Positions 48,183 to 57,784 of a stretch of 64,000 bases of DNA are shown piece by piece. Every line of letters begins with the position of its first letter. Within the stretch, counting starts at the first letter, position 1. The position numbers and the translations under genes were made by a program. Below the pieces are notes generated by a model. The model was not told the origin of the DNA. It searched no databases and saw nothing but the letters and a program-made list of their open reading frames with translations. The DNA comes from Streptomyces sp. NBC_00287. Its GTDB lineage: Bacteria; Actinomycetota; Actinomycetes; Streptomycetales; Streptomycetaceae. The DNA lies in the NCBI RefSeq assembly GCF_036173105.1, contig NZ_CP108053.1:1488001-1552000 (forward strand). Reading direction: 5' to 3'.

Positions 48183-49472
48183 GTGAAGCCCACCATCCCG
48201 CTCCGCCGCCCGACCTGGGCGGGCCGCAACTACTCCCTGCTGACCGCGTCCGCGGTCGTGACCAACCTCGGCAGCCACGGCGCGCTCATCGCCGCCGCGT
48301 TCGCCGTACTGGAGGCGGGCGGGGACGGCGGCGACGTGGGCCTGGTGGCGGCCGCCCGGACTCTGCCGCTCGTGCTGTTCCTGTTGATCGGCGGAGCCGT
48401 GGCCGATCGGCTGCCCCGGCACCGGGTGATGGTCGCGGCCAACGCCCTGAACTGTCTGTCGCAGGCCGCCTTCGCGGTGCTGGTCCTGACCGGCGAGCCG
48501 CATCTGTGGCAGATGATGCTGCTGACCGCGCTCGGCGGCACCGGCCACGCGTTCTTCTCCCCCGCGGCCGAGGGCATGCTGATGTCGTCGGTCAGCGGCG
48601 AGCAGGTGAGCCGCGCGTTCGCCGTCTTCCGGATGGCCATGCAGGGCGCGGCGGTCGGCGGCGCCGCGCTGGGCGGTGCGATGGTCGCCGCGATCGGGCC
48701 CGGCTGGGTGCTCGCCGCGGACGCCGTCGCCTTCGCCGTCGCCGGCTCGCTGCGCGCCTTCCTCGACGTCGGCCATATCGCGCCGCGCGCACCGGGCGGC
48801 GGTCTGCTCTCCGATCTGAGGGAGGGCTGGCGGGAGTTCACCGGCCGGCCGTGGCTGTGGGCGGTCGTCGTGCAGTTCTCGATCGCGAACGCGGTGGTCG
48901 GCGCGGCGGACGCGGTCTACGGTCCGCTCGTCGCCCGGGACCATCTGGGCGGCGCCGGACCCTGGGGCCTGGCCCTGGGCTTCTTCGGCGCGGGCACGGT
49001 CGCCGGCGCCCTGCTGATGACCCGCTGGAAGCCGCGCCGTCTGCTCCTCGCCGGCACCCTGTGCGTCTTCCCCCTGGCCCTGCCGTCGGCGGCGCTCGCG
49101 ATCCCCACCTCGGTCGGTGTTCTGTGCGCCGTGATGTTCCTCACCGGCGTGACCCTGGAGGTGTTCGGCGTCAGCTGGATGACCGCCCTCCACCAGGAGA
49201 TACCGGAGGACAAGCTCTCCCGGGTCTCCGCCTACGACTGGTTCGGCTCGGTCGCCCTGGTCCCGCTGACCACCGCTCTGGCGGGCCCGGCGGAGTCGGC
49301 GTTCGGGCGGACCTCGGCGCTGTGGGGCTGCGCCGTACTGGTCGTCGTGGTCACGGCGGCGGTGCTGTGCGTACCGGACGTACGGAATCTGCGCCGCCGT
49401 ACCAAGCAGGTGACCGCGGCCGCCGCACAGCCGTCAGCCGATGCTGAAAGCCCCGTCGGGGGGCTCGGGTGA
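48183..49472 (+). CDS. MFS exporter
   Basis: Major facilitator superfamily protein of 429 residues with about twelve hydrophobic segments. The loop-2/3 signature AVADRLPRHRVMVAANAL (about residues 74-91) is typical, and overall it looks like the enterobactin/macrolide exporter group (EntS-like) because the second half follows the same spacing (YDWFGSVALVPLTTALAGP). GTG 48183 follows CGCGA. The last 39 bases overlap the end of the convergent spermidine-synthase-like gene. The cargo is unknown. Confidence 0.88.
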   Translation: MKPTIPLRRPTWAGRNYSLLTASAVVTNLGSHGALIAAAFAVLEAGGDGGDVGLVAAARTLPLVLFLLIGGAVADRLPRHRVMVAANALNCLSQAAFAVLVLTGEPHLWQMMLLTALGGTGHAFFSPAAEGMLMSSVSGEQVSRAFAVFRMAMQGAAVGGAALGGAMVAAIGPGWVLAADAVAFAVAGSLRAFLDVGHIAPRAPGGGLLSDLREGWREFTGRPWLWAVVVQFSIANAVVGAADAVYGPLVARDHLGGAGPWGLALGFFGAGTVAGALLMTRWKPRRLLLAGTLCVFPLALPSAALAIPTSVGVLCAVMFLTGVTLEVFGVSWMTALHQEIPEDKLSRVSAYDWFGSVALVPLTTALAGPAESAFGRTSALWGCAVLVVVVTAAVLCVPDVRNLRRRTKQVTAAAAQPSADAESPVGGLG

Positions 49473-50273
49473 CGGAACGGCGTCCTCGTCCCGCACCGGC
49501 CGCGCCCCACCGATGAACTCCCGCAGGCCCGGCCCGTGTTCGACCCGCGCCGGAAAGGCGTCCGAGGCGGTGAGCCGGGTCAGGGCGGCGAGGTCGACGG
49601 GCTGCTGCGAGGCCACGAGCACGGCATTGCCGAACCGCCGCCCCCGCAGCACCCCCGGCTCGGCGATCAACGCCAGCTCCTCGAACACGGCCGCGAAGGT
49701 GGCGAGTTGGGACCGCAGGAACCCGAAGGGCGCGGCATCGGCGAGGTTGGCGAGATAGACCCCGGTCCCCCGCACCACGCGCTCGGCCGCACGGGCGTAG
49801 GCCAGGGACGTCAGATGCGCCGGAACGCGGGATCCCCCGAAGACATCGGCGACCAGCACGTCCACGGAGTCGGCGGGCGCGGCCTCGATCCAGGCCCGGG
49901 CGTCCGCCGCATGCAGCGCGATCCCCTCGGGGACGGGCAGCTGTTCGACGACGAGCTCCAGCAGCCCCCGATCCGCCTCGACCACATCCTGCCGGGACCC
50001 CGGCCGGGTGGCGGCCACATACCGAGGCAGCGTGAGCGCCCCACCCCCGAGATGCAGCACGTCCAACGCCTGCCCCGGATCGCCGACCACATCCAGCACA
50101 TGCCCGAGCCGCCGCGCGTACTCGAACTCCAGATGGGTCGGCTCGTCGAGATCGACGTACGACTGAGGCGCCCCGTCGACGGTGAGCAGCCAGGCCCGTT
50201 CACGGTCGATATCGGGCATGAGCTTGGCGGTTCCGTGGTCGACGGCCCTGGTCACAGGGAGAGATTCGGTCAC
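49434..50273 (-). CDS. spermidine-synthase-like methyltransferase-fold protein
   Basis: A 279-residue Rossmann-fold protein. The SAM-type binding loop LDVLHLGGGALTLPRY (about 75-90), the acidic QDVVEADRGLLELV and VDVLVADVFGG match polyamine aminopropyltransferases and related proteins. The active-site signature of true spermidine synthase is not obvious, so a different role is possible. GTG 50271-50273 gives the start VTESLPVTRAVDHG. A dispersed repeat lies just upstream. Confidence 0.8.
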   Translation of the reverse strand: MTESLPVTRAVDHGTAKLMPDIDRERAWLLTVDGAPQSYVDLDEPTHLEFEYARRLGHVLDVVGDPGQALDVLHLGGGALTLPRYVAATRPGSRQDVVEADRGLLELVVEQLPVPEGIALHAADARAWIEAAPADSVDVLVADVFGGSRVPAHLTSLAYARAAERVVRGTGVYLANLADAAPFGFLRSQLATFAAVFEELALIAEPGVLRGRRFGNAVLVASQQPVDLAALTRLTASDAFPARVEHGPGLREFIGGARPVRDEDAVPSPEPPDGAFSIG

Positions 50274-50304
50274 CTCACCATTGTGCGGCGCACTAGACGC
50301 GGTC

Positions 50305-50362
50305 AGGGGCGCGGGGCTGCATCGATATGCGGCTCCGCCGCGTGGGCGCGACCAGCCACAAC
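50305..50362 (+). repeat. dispersed Streptomyces-type repeat, copy B
   Basis: A 58-base element almost identical to 17392-17448 but in the opposite orientation. It shares the 38-base core with GGGCTGCATCGATATGCGG and ends in GACCAGCCACAAC. Here it lies in the gap between the spermidine-synthase-like gene and the end of the EF-Tu gene, its expected intergenic place. Confidence 0.8.
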
Positions 50363-50386
50363 CGGCCGGCAGTCCCCCACGAAACC

Positions 50387-51556
50387 TCATACGACGCCGG
50401 TCACGGTCCCCGCACCGACAGTCCGCCCACCCTCACGGATGGCAAATCCAAGCCCGGGCTCCAACGGAACCTCACGCCCCAGCTCAACAGTCATCGTGAC
50501 GGTGTCCCCAGGCCGAGCAACGCCCACCTCACCGAGATCGACGTCCCCGACCACATCCGCCGTACGAATGTAGAACTGCGGCCGATACCCCGTGGAAACC
50601 GCAGTCGTACGACCGCCCTCACGAGCCGACAGCACATACACCCGCGCCGTGAAACGACTCCGCGGCACCACAGTCCCCGGCGCGGCCACCACATGCCCCC
50701 GCCGAACGGCATCCCGAGGAACCCCCCGCAGCAGCAACGCCACGCTGTCCCCGGCCTGCGCCTCCTCCATCGGCTTCCCGAAGGTCTCGACTCCGGTGAC
50801 GACGGTCTCAAGCCCGGCCCCGAGCACCTCGACCCGGTCACCGACCCGCACCGTGCCCCGCTCGACGGCGCCCGTGACGACGGTCCCCCGCCCAGTAATG
50901 GTCAGCACGTTCTCGACAGGCAACAGAAACGGCCCGTCCACATACCGCTCCGGCAGCGGAACGTACGTGTCCACCGCGTCCAGCAGCGCCTCGACGGCCG
51001 CCGTCCACTTGGGGTCCCCCTCCAGCGCGCGAAGCCCGGAGACCCGTACGACAGGCGCGGTGTCACCCCCGTACCCGTGCGCGGTGAGCAGGTCACGAAC
51101 CTCCAGCTCGACCAGTTCCACGAGCTCCTCGTCCGCCGCGTCCGCCTTGTTCAGCGCGACGACCACGTGGTCCACGCCCACCTGGCGGGCGAGCAGCACA
51201 TGTTCGGCTGTCTGCGGCATGATCCCGTCGAGCGCGGAGACGACGAGGATCGCCCCGTCGAGCTGCGCGGCGCCGGTGACCATGTTCTTGACGTAGTCGG
51301 CATGGCCCGGCATGTCGACATGGGCGTAGTGCCGGGTGTCGGTCTCGTACTCGACGTGCGCGATGTTGATGGTGATACCGCGCGCGGCCTCCTCCGGGGC
51401 GCGGTCGATGCGGTCGAACGGCACGAAGGTGCCGCTGCCGCGCTCGGCGAGGACCTTGGTGATGGCGGCGGTGAGGGTGGTCTTGCCGTGGTCGACATGG
51501 CCCATCGTGCCGATGTTGAGATGCGGTTTGGTGCGGATGTAAGCCGTCTTGGACAT
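50387..51556 (-). CDS. tuf3: elongation factor Tu, divergent paralog (EF-Tu3 type)
   Basis: A 389-residue EF-Tu. GTP-binding motifs are GHVDHGKT (19-26), RGITINIAH with the switch-I threonine, DMPGHADY (normally DCPGH; Met82 replaces Cys), NKADAAD and SGLRALEGD (normally SAL). The C-terminus [15 protein letters not shown] is standard. The number of differences shows it is not the main tuf gene but the third, sparsely expressed type known from Streptomyces coelicolor, where tuf3 responds to the stringent response. ATG 51554-51556 is used. It stands alone, outside the str operon. A role in resistance to EF-Tu antibiotics is possible. Confidence 0.92.
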   Translation of the reverse strand: MSKTAYIRTKPHLNIGTMGHVDHGKTTLTAAITKVLAERGSGTFVPFDRIDRAPEEAARGITINIAHVEYETDTRHYAHVDMPGHADYVKNMVTGAAQLDGAILVVSALDGIMPQTAEHVLLARQVGVDHVVVALNKADAADEELVELVELEVRDLLTAHGYGGDTAPVVRVSGLRALEGDPKWTAAVEALLDAVDTYVPLPERYVDGPFLLPVENVLTITGRGTVVTGAVERGTVRVGDRVEVLGAGLETVVTGVETFGKPMEEAQAGDSVALLLRGVPRDAVRRGHVVAAPGTVVPRSRFTARVYVLSAREGGRTTAVSTGYRPQFYIRTADVVGDVDLGEVGVARPGDTVTMTVELGREVPLEPGLGFAIREGGRTVGAGTVTGVV

Positions 51557-51808
51557 GGCGGTACCTCGAAGCGTCAGAAGTGAAGGTGGGACCCCGGGGA
51601 CTGGCCGACCCTCCCCCTGCGGGGTCCGCCGGACGATCCGGAGAGGGTCAGCTTCGGGCGCCGTCGACTGCGGCCGGGAAGACGAGAACGGCAGCCTTCG
51701 GGGCATCCGCGACTGCGGATGCTGCGAGGGCGAAGGCGTGCCGGAACATGACGTCGATCATTGTCGACGCGGTGTCCGACGTCGAATGGTTTTTGGTGGT
51801 ACGGGACT

Positions 51809-52531
51809 TCAGGCGCCGATGTTCTTGAGGGCCTCCCGCACCGACAGCGGCGCGAATCGGCCGTTCTCCCGGGCGAGGAAACCCCTCACCGCCTCCGGGT
51901 CGGTCTTCGCGTACTCACGCAGTGCCCAGCCGATCGCCTTGCGGACGAAGAAGTCGGGGTGGCCGGACTGGCGCAGGCAGTAGGTGAAGAGGCGCTCGGT
52001 GTCGGTGCGTTCCTTGTAGCGCAATTGGTGGAGCAGGGCAGTGCGGACGATCCAGAGGTCGTCGTCCGCGCTCCAGGCGTCCATGTCGGCGGTGAGCTCG
52101 GGGTCGGCTTCGACGAGCGCGCCGACGACATGGACGGCGAGCAGGTCGACGGTGTCCCACCAGGGGACGGTGGAGACCAGGTGCCGGGTCACGGGCAGGA
52201 AGGCGGAGGAACAGCGTCCGGCGTGGCGGCGCAGATAGTCGACGGCGAAGTAGTGGTACTCGCGCTCGGGCAGCCGCCAGCAGCGCAGGGCCACGGCGGT
52301 GCAATCGGCCTCGTCGGGGCGGGGCGTACCCGCCAGAACCGTGCGGGACAGGGCGCGGCGCACGGGGGTGGTGAGGCCGAGGAAAGGGGCCACGTCCTTC
52401 ATGTACGTCCGCATGGGCGCGGCCCGTTCCGGATCGGCCGCGGCGCCGTAGGCGGTGATGAGCCGTTCCAGCAAGGTGTCGGCGAGGGCGCTGTCGGGGA
52501 CGTCCAGGGTTCTCGCGCCTGTCACGCTCAT
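51809..52531 (-). CDS. AlkD-like DNA alkylation repair protein
   Basis: A 240-residue HEAT-like helical repeat protein. FAVDYLRRHAGRCSS, TVPWWDTVDLLAVHVVG (with the Trp-Asp pair) and VRTALLHQLRYKERTD and RKAIGWALREYAKTDPEAV match the AlkC/AlkD glycosylases that remove bulky or charged alkylated bases. The key WWDT and the final KAIGWALREY are conserved. ATG 52529-52531 is used over an extension at the left. Confidence 0.9.
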   Translation of the reverse strand: MSVTGARTLDVPDSALADTLLERLITAYGAAADPERAAPMRTYMKDVAPFLGLTTPVRRALSRTVLAGTPRPDEADCTAVALRCWRLPEREYHYFAVDYLRRHAGRCSSAFLPVTRHLVSTVPWWDTVDLLAVHVVGALVEADPELTADMDAWSADDDLWIVRTALLHQLRYKERTDTERLFTYCLRQSGHPDFFVRKAIGWALREYAKTDPEAVRGFLARENGRFAPLSVREALKNIGA

Positions 52532-52580
52532 GAGACGAACCATACGGCGATCACACACATTGGTCGGTTAGTGTCACCGG

Positions 52581-53330
52581 ATGCTCGATGCCACCACCCG
52601 CTCTGGGGGCACCGCCACGGAACTCGCTGTTTCCGTCCCCGTACCCGTGCCCATGGGCTTCGCCGCGCGCTGTACGAGAGCACTGCTCTCGCCGTGGTCG
52701 CGGCTGTCCCTGCTGGTCGCCCTGCTCGTCTCGGCCGGGGCCGCCGTGCTGCTCTTCGAACCGCAGCGGCTGCTGTCGGACGGCTGGCCACCGCAGGTGA
52801 GCGGCGCCGCGGCGACGGTGGTGTTCGCGGTGGCGTACGGGCTGTGCACGGTGGCGTTCGTGCCGCGGCCGCTGCTCAATCTCGGGGCGGGTGCGCTGTT
52901 CGGATCCCAGCTGGGCCTCGCCGCCTCCCTGGCGGGGACGGTGCTCGGGGCGGGGCTGGCCTTCGGGCTCGGCCGGATCCTCGGGCAGCAGGCGTTGCGC
53001 CCGCTGCTGCGGGGGCGCTGGCTGAAGGCGGCGGACGGGCAGCTCTCCCGGCACGGCTTCCGCTCGATGCTGGCGGTGCGGCTCTTCCCCGGGGTGCCGT
53101 TCTGGGCGGCGAACTATTGCGCCGCCGTCTCCCGCATGGGCTATGTGCCGTTCCTGCTGGCGACGGCACTCGGCTCGATCCCGAACACCGCCGCCTATGT
53201 CGTGGCCGGCGCGCGTGCCTCGGCGCCGACGTCGCCGGCCTTCCTGATCGCGCTGGCCTGTATCGCCGTACCCGCTCTCGCGGGTGTGGTGGTGGCCTGG
53301 CGCAAGCGCCACCACCTGCGCGGCAACTGA
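52581..53330 (+). CDS. TVP38/TMEM64-family membrane protein
   Basis: A 249-residue membrane protein with about five hydrophobic segments after a short cytoplasmic start. The family core FVPRPLLNLGAGALFGSQLG and VRLFPGVPFWAANYCAAVSR (about 163-182) then FLLATALGSIPNTAAYVVAG matches the SNARE-associated/DedA-related group, presumed lipid scramblases or flippases. ATG 52581 is used. It is the second protein of this broad superfamily in the window. Confidence 0.88.
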   Translation: MLDATTRSGGTATELAVSVPVPVPMGFAARCTRALLSPWSRLSLLVALLVSAGAAVLLFEPQRLLSDGWPPQVSGAAATVVFAVAYGLCTVAFVPRPLLNLGAGALFGSQLGLAASLAGTVLGAGLAFGLGRILGQQALRPLLRGRWLKAADGQLSRHGFRSMLAVRLFPGVPFWAANYCAAVSRMGYVPFLLATALGSIPNTAAYVVAGARASAPTSPAFLIALACIAVPALAGVVVAWRKRHHLRGN

Positions 53331-53334
53331 GCCG

Positions 53335-54504
<1,170 letters not shown>

Positions 54505-54533
54505 GGTGCGGCCTCCGCGGCTACCGGTCAGTA

Positions 54534-54577
54534 GGAAATCCAAACTCACCATAGCCCCGCGAGTTGGAAATTCAAAC
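54534..54577. promoter_or_regulatory. HxlR operator: repeated boxes in the thiolase/HxlR promoter
   Basis: GGAAATCCAAAC (54534-54545) and GGAAATTCAAAC (54566-54577) are direct repeats with one mismatch, spaced 32 bases (three helical turns). A TAGACT at 54585-54590 just before the HxlR ATG looks like a -10 of a leaderless transcript. Inverted copies of CAAACTC and GAGTTGG lie between. This fits binding of a dimeric HxlR to both promoters. Confidence 0.55.
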
Positions 54578-54597
54578 CCTCCCCTAGACTGAGCGTC

Positions 54598-55071
54598 ATG
54601 CCCGCCCCGAAAGACCCGCGCCCCTGCTCCATCGCCGACGCCCTGGCCCTGGTCGGCGAGAAGTACTCCTTCCTGGTCCTGCGGGAGGTCTGTCTCGGCA
54701 ACGGCCGCTTCGACCAGCTGGTGCGCAATATCGGCGCCCCCCGCGACATCCTGGCCACCCGGCTGCGCCGCCTCGTCGACGCCGGGATCCTGACCAAGCG
54801 GGCCTACAGCGAACGCCCGCAGCGGTTCGAGTACCGGCCCACCCAGGCGGGCCTGGAGCTGGAGCCGGTGCTGATGACCCTCATGGCGTGGGGCGACCGG
54901 CATCTGCGCGGGGACGAGAACCGGCCGATGGTGATCGAGCACGCCTGCGGCAATGAACTGCTCCCGGTCGTCACCTGCTCGGTCTGCGGCGACGCGGTGC
55001 GCCACGAGGACCTCAGCGCCCATCCGCAGGCCGAGGGCTGGACGGTGAAGGGACCGACAACGGCGGCCTGA
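54598..55071 (+). CDS. HxlR-family transcriptional regulator
   Basis: A 157-residue winged-helix regulator (HxlR/MarR-like). The core CSIADALALVGEKYSFLVLR (10-29), RFDQLVRNIGAPRDILATRLRRL and a C-terminal helix are clear. A C-terminal CGNELLPVVTCSVCGDAV carries a CxxC pair, which may bind a metal. ATG 54598 coincides with the end of the -10, so the transcript may be leaderless. It is divergent from the thiolase gene. Confidence 0.92.
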   Translation: MPAPKDPRPCSIADALALVGEKYSFLVLREVCLGNGRFDQLVRNIGAPRDILATRLRRLVDAGILTKRAYSERPQRFEYRPTQAGLELEPVLMTLMAWGDRHLRGDENRPMVIEHACGNELLPVVTCSVCGDAVRHEDLSAHPQAEGWTVKGPTTAA

Positions 55072-55863
55072 TCACGCGTGCGCGCGACAGAAGGCGCGTA
55101 CCGCCCGCGTGAAGCCGTCCGGGTCGTCCAGATTACTCATGTGCCCGGCGCCCGGCAGCACCACCAACCGTGCGTCCGCGATCTCCGCCGCGAAGTCCCG
55201 GGCCACGCCCAGCGGCGACCGTACGTCGGCCTCGCCCCACAGGAGCAGCGTCGGCACCGCGATGGCGGGCAACACCTCGCGGAGGTCGGCCTCGGCCATC
55301 ATGTAGAGCTGCGGCCCCATGGTCTGCGGGCGCACCTCGCGCTGCATCGCGTCGAACAGGGCCGCGAACTCGGCGGGCGGAGCGCCTCCGGCGAACAGCC
55401 CCGGCAGCGTCGGGTCGAACGTCGGCGCCGCGAGCATCCGCTCGGCGCCCACGACCCGCGCGGCCACCTCGTCGGCCGGCAGCGAGCCCTTCCAGCCGGC
55501 GTAGGTGTCGACCAGGAGCAGCGTCCTGACCAGCTCCGGGCGGTGCCGGTACAGCTCCAGCACGACGGTGCCGCCCCAGGAGAGCCCGGCGACATGGGCC
55601 GGGCCGAGCGCCAGGTCCTCGATGACGGCGGCCAGACAGCGGGCGTAGTCGGCGAGGCCGAACCCGGCGGGCACATCCGACGACCGGCCCGCGCCCGGCT
55701 CGTCCCAGGCGACGACCGTGAAGTCGTCGGCCAGCGCCTCGATCTGCGGCTGCCACATCCGGCCGTCCAGACCGGCCCCGTGCACCAGGACCAGGGGCGG
55801 CCCCGGGTGGTCGCCCACGCGCGCGTAGACAACGTCCACGCCGCTGACCCGCACGGTAGCCAT
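55072..55863 (-). CDS. alpha/beta-fold hydrolase
   Basis: A 263-residue hydrolase. The oxyanion motif LVLVHGAGLDGRMW (about 24-37), nucleophile elbow GLSWGGT (near 93-99), acid in LLLWGEADVRSP and the late GAGHMSNLDDPD histidine give a complete triad. Its closest look-alikes are haloalkane/epoxide-hydrolase-type and 3-oxoadipate enol-lactonase-like enzymes; I cannot choose. ATG 55861-55863 is used. It is convergent with the HxlR gene with no gap. Confidence 0.88.
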   Translation of the reverse strand: MATVRVSGVDVVYARVGDHPGPPLVLVHGAGLDGRMWQPQIEALADDFTVVAWDEPGAGRSSDVPAGFGLADYARCLAAVIEDLALGPAHVAGLSWGGTVVLELYRHRPELVRTLLLVDTYAGWKGSLPADEVAARVVGAERMLAAPTFDPTLPGLFAGGAPPAEFAALFDAMQREVRPQTMGPQLYMMAEADLREVLPAIAVPTLLLWGEADVRSPLGVARDFAAEIADARLVVLPGAGHMSNLDDPDGFTRAVRAFCRAHA

Positions 55864-56031
55864 GAATCCAGGCTAGCCATGGGCGAGGTGGGGCGCTCAC
55901 TGCCAAACCCCTGTGCCATGGCTGTCGTCGAGGGGCGCTACGCTGCCACTCGACCACTGTGATCACCGTGCCCCGGCGGCTCGGTGTGCCCGTTCGCGCC
56001 TACACCACCAGCACTTGGACGTCGTAACTTC

Positions 56032-56907
56032 ATGTCTTGGTTTGAATCCCTCATCCTCGGACTCGTCCAGGGGCTGACCGAGTTCCTCCCCGTGTCCTCC
56101 AGCGCGCATCTGCGGCTGACCGCGGCGTTCTCCGGCTGGGAGGACCCGGGCGCGGCCTTCACCGCGATCACCCAGATCGGCACGGAAGCGGCCGTGCTGA
56201 TCTACTTCCGCAAGGACATCGGGCGGATCATCCTGGCGTGGTCCAAATCGCTCACGAACAAGGCGATGCGCCGCGACCACGATGCCCAGATGGGCTGGCT
56301 GGTGATCGTGGGCTCGATCCCGATCGGTGTCCTGGGAGTGACGCTGAAGGACCAGATCGAGGGCCCCTTCCGCGATCTGCGCATCACCGCGACCATGCTG
56401 ATCGTGGTCGGCATCATCATCGGCGTCGCCGACCGCCTGGCGGCCCGCGACGAGAGCGGCGGCCGGCACCGTGCGGCCAAGCAGCGCAAGGAACTTCAGG
56501 ACCTCAACGTCCGCGACGGCCTGATCTTCGGCCTCTGCCAGTCCGCGGCCCTGGTCCCTGGCGTCTCCCGCTCCGGCGCCACCATCAGCGGCGGCCTGTT
56601 CATGGGCTACAGCCGCGAGTCGGCGGCCCGTTACTCCTTCCTCCTCGCGATCCCCGCGGTCCTCGCCTCCGGCCTGTTCGAACTCAAGGACGCGATGGAG
56701 GGTGGCCATGTCTCCTGGGGCCCGACGGCCTTCGCGACGGCCATCGCCTTCGTGACCGGATATGCCGTCATCGCGTGGTTCATGAAGTTCATCTCGACCA
56801 AGAGCTTCATGCCGTTCGTCTGGTACCGCATCGCCCTCGGCATCCTGATCATCGTGCTGGTGGCCACCGGTGCGCTCAGCCCGGACGCGGGCGAGTCCGC
56901 GCACTGA
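56032..56907 (+). CDS. uppP: undecaprenyl-diphosphatase (UppP/BacA)
   Basis: Membrane phosphatase of 291 residues that recycles undecaprenyl pyrophosphate, the lipid carrier for peptidoglycan, and gives bacitracin resistance. The two family motifs are present: GLVQGLTEFLPVSSSAHL (10-27) and LVPGVSRSGATISGG (near 179), with the catalytic glutamate and arginine in them. About seven hydrophobic segments. ATG 56032 is used; it follows a run without a strong ribosome site. No co-directional partner. Confidence 0.95.
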   Translation: MSWFESLILGLVQGLTEFLPVSSSAHLRLTAAFSGWEDPGAAFTAITQIGTEAAVLIYFRKDIGRIILAWSKSLTNKAMRRDHDAQMGWLVIVGSIPIGVLGVTLKDQIEGPFRDLRITATMLIVVGIIIGVADRLAARDESGGRHRAAKQRKELQDLNVRDGLIFGLCQSAALVPGVSRSGATISGGLFMGYSRESAARYSFLLAIPAVLASGLFELKDAMEGGHVSWGPTAFATAIAFVTGYAVIAWFMKFISTKSFMPFVWYRIALGILIIVLVATGALSPDAGESAH

Positions 56908-56997
56908 CAACGGCCCGGAAAATCCGTGACCCATCACATACGGGATGCGTAGCCGTTCGGTAGCGCAGTGTCAGTTCTTGCCCCTAGGCTTGGCGCC

Positions 56998-57177
56998 ATG
57001 GCCCCCGATTCCTTAGCCCGTGGTTCCGTGCGCTCTGCCGCCGAGGTGAACGAGCAGATCCGCGCCCTGTGGGTGCGCGCGGGCGGCACCCTGTCGACGC
57101 AAGAGCGTGCGGAGTACGAACTGTTGGTGGTCGAATGGGCGGCCGCGATCCGCAGTGAGGTCATCGAGGCGGCCTAG
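56998..57177 (+). CDS. small conserved hypothetical protein
   Basis: A 59-residue acidic, helical protein (APDSLARGSVRSAAEVNEQI, then LSTQERAEYELLVVEWAAAI). Two predicted helices and no known motif. ATG 56998 is chosen over an ATG ten codons upstream because the upstream part overlaps promoter-like sequence. Codon bias is like the neighbours, so it is a real gene, but I do not recognise the family. Confidence 0.7.
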   Translation: MAPDSLARGSVRSAAEVNEQIRALWVRAGGTLSTQERAEYELLVVEWAAAIRSEVIEAA

Positions 57178-57219
57178 GACGACGGATGTCACCGCACGCC
57201 TCTTGGCGTCGTTCGCCCC

Positions 57220-57705
57220 ATGCCCAACACTGAGCCGATGACGCAGCGTGTGGAGCTCGCGACCGTGATGGACCGGCTGGCCGTCGACGGTCTGATCACC
57301 GAGTACGCGGTGGCGGTCGACGACGGTGACTGGGAGGCGTACCGCGGGCTGTTCGCCCCCGACGGGCGCGCCGACTACCGTTCGGCGGGCGGCATCGAGG
57401 GCGACGCCCGGCAGGTCGCCGACTGGCTCGCCGAGAGCATGCGGCTGTTCCCGATGCGCCAGCACCTCATCGTCAACCGCCGCCTGCGCTTCGGGACCCT
57501 GGACCAGGACACCGGCGACACCGCCCACGTCCAGGCGGACTACGTCAACCCGATGCGCCTGGCCCGCGAAGACGAGGGTTCGACCACCCCCGACTTCGTC
57601 TGCGGCGGCCGCTACACCTTCGGTCTGACCCGCACGAATGACGGCTGGAGGCTCGACCAGGTCGTCGTACGGGAGAAGTGGCGGCGACTGCCCGCGACAC
57701 GATGA
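57220..57705 (+). CDS. SnoaL/NTF2-like protein
   Basis: A 161-residue protein with a NTF2-like fold. The start VMDRLAVDGLITEYAVAVDDGDWEAYRGLFAPDG and the strand FVCGGRYTFGLTRTNDGWRLDQVVV match SnoaL_4-type polyketide-cyclase-like or dehydratase-like proteins. No catalytic residues can be assigned with confidence. ATG 57220 is used; an ATG six codons later is possible. It is followed 79 bases later by lnt, which may share its transcript. Confidence 0.82.
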   Translation: MPNTEPMTQRVELATVMDRLAVDGLITEYAVAVDDGDWEAYRGLFAPDGRADYRSAGGIEGDARQVADWLAESMRLFPMRQHLIVNRRLRFGTLDQDTGDTAHVQADYVNPMRLAREDEGSTTPDFVCGGRYTFGLTRTNDGWRLDQVVVREKWRRLPATR

Positions 57706-57784
57706 TCAATTCGGTACGGGCGCTCTGTTGCCGTGTCGATCTCAGCGCGCACACTGGAGGGACCACGGGGCAGGGAGGCGCCGC

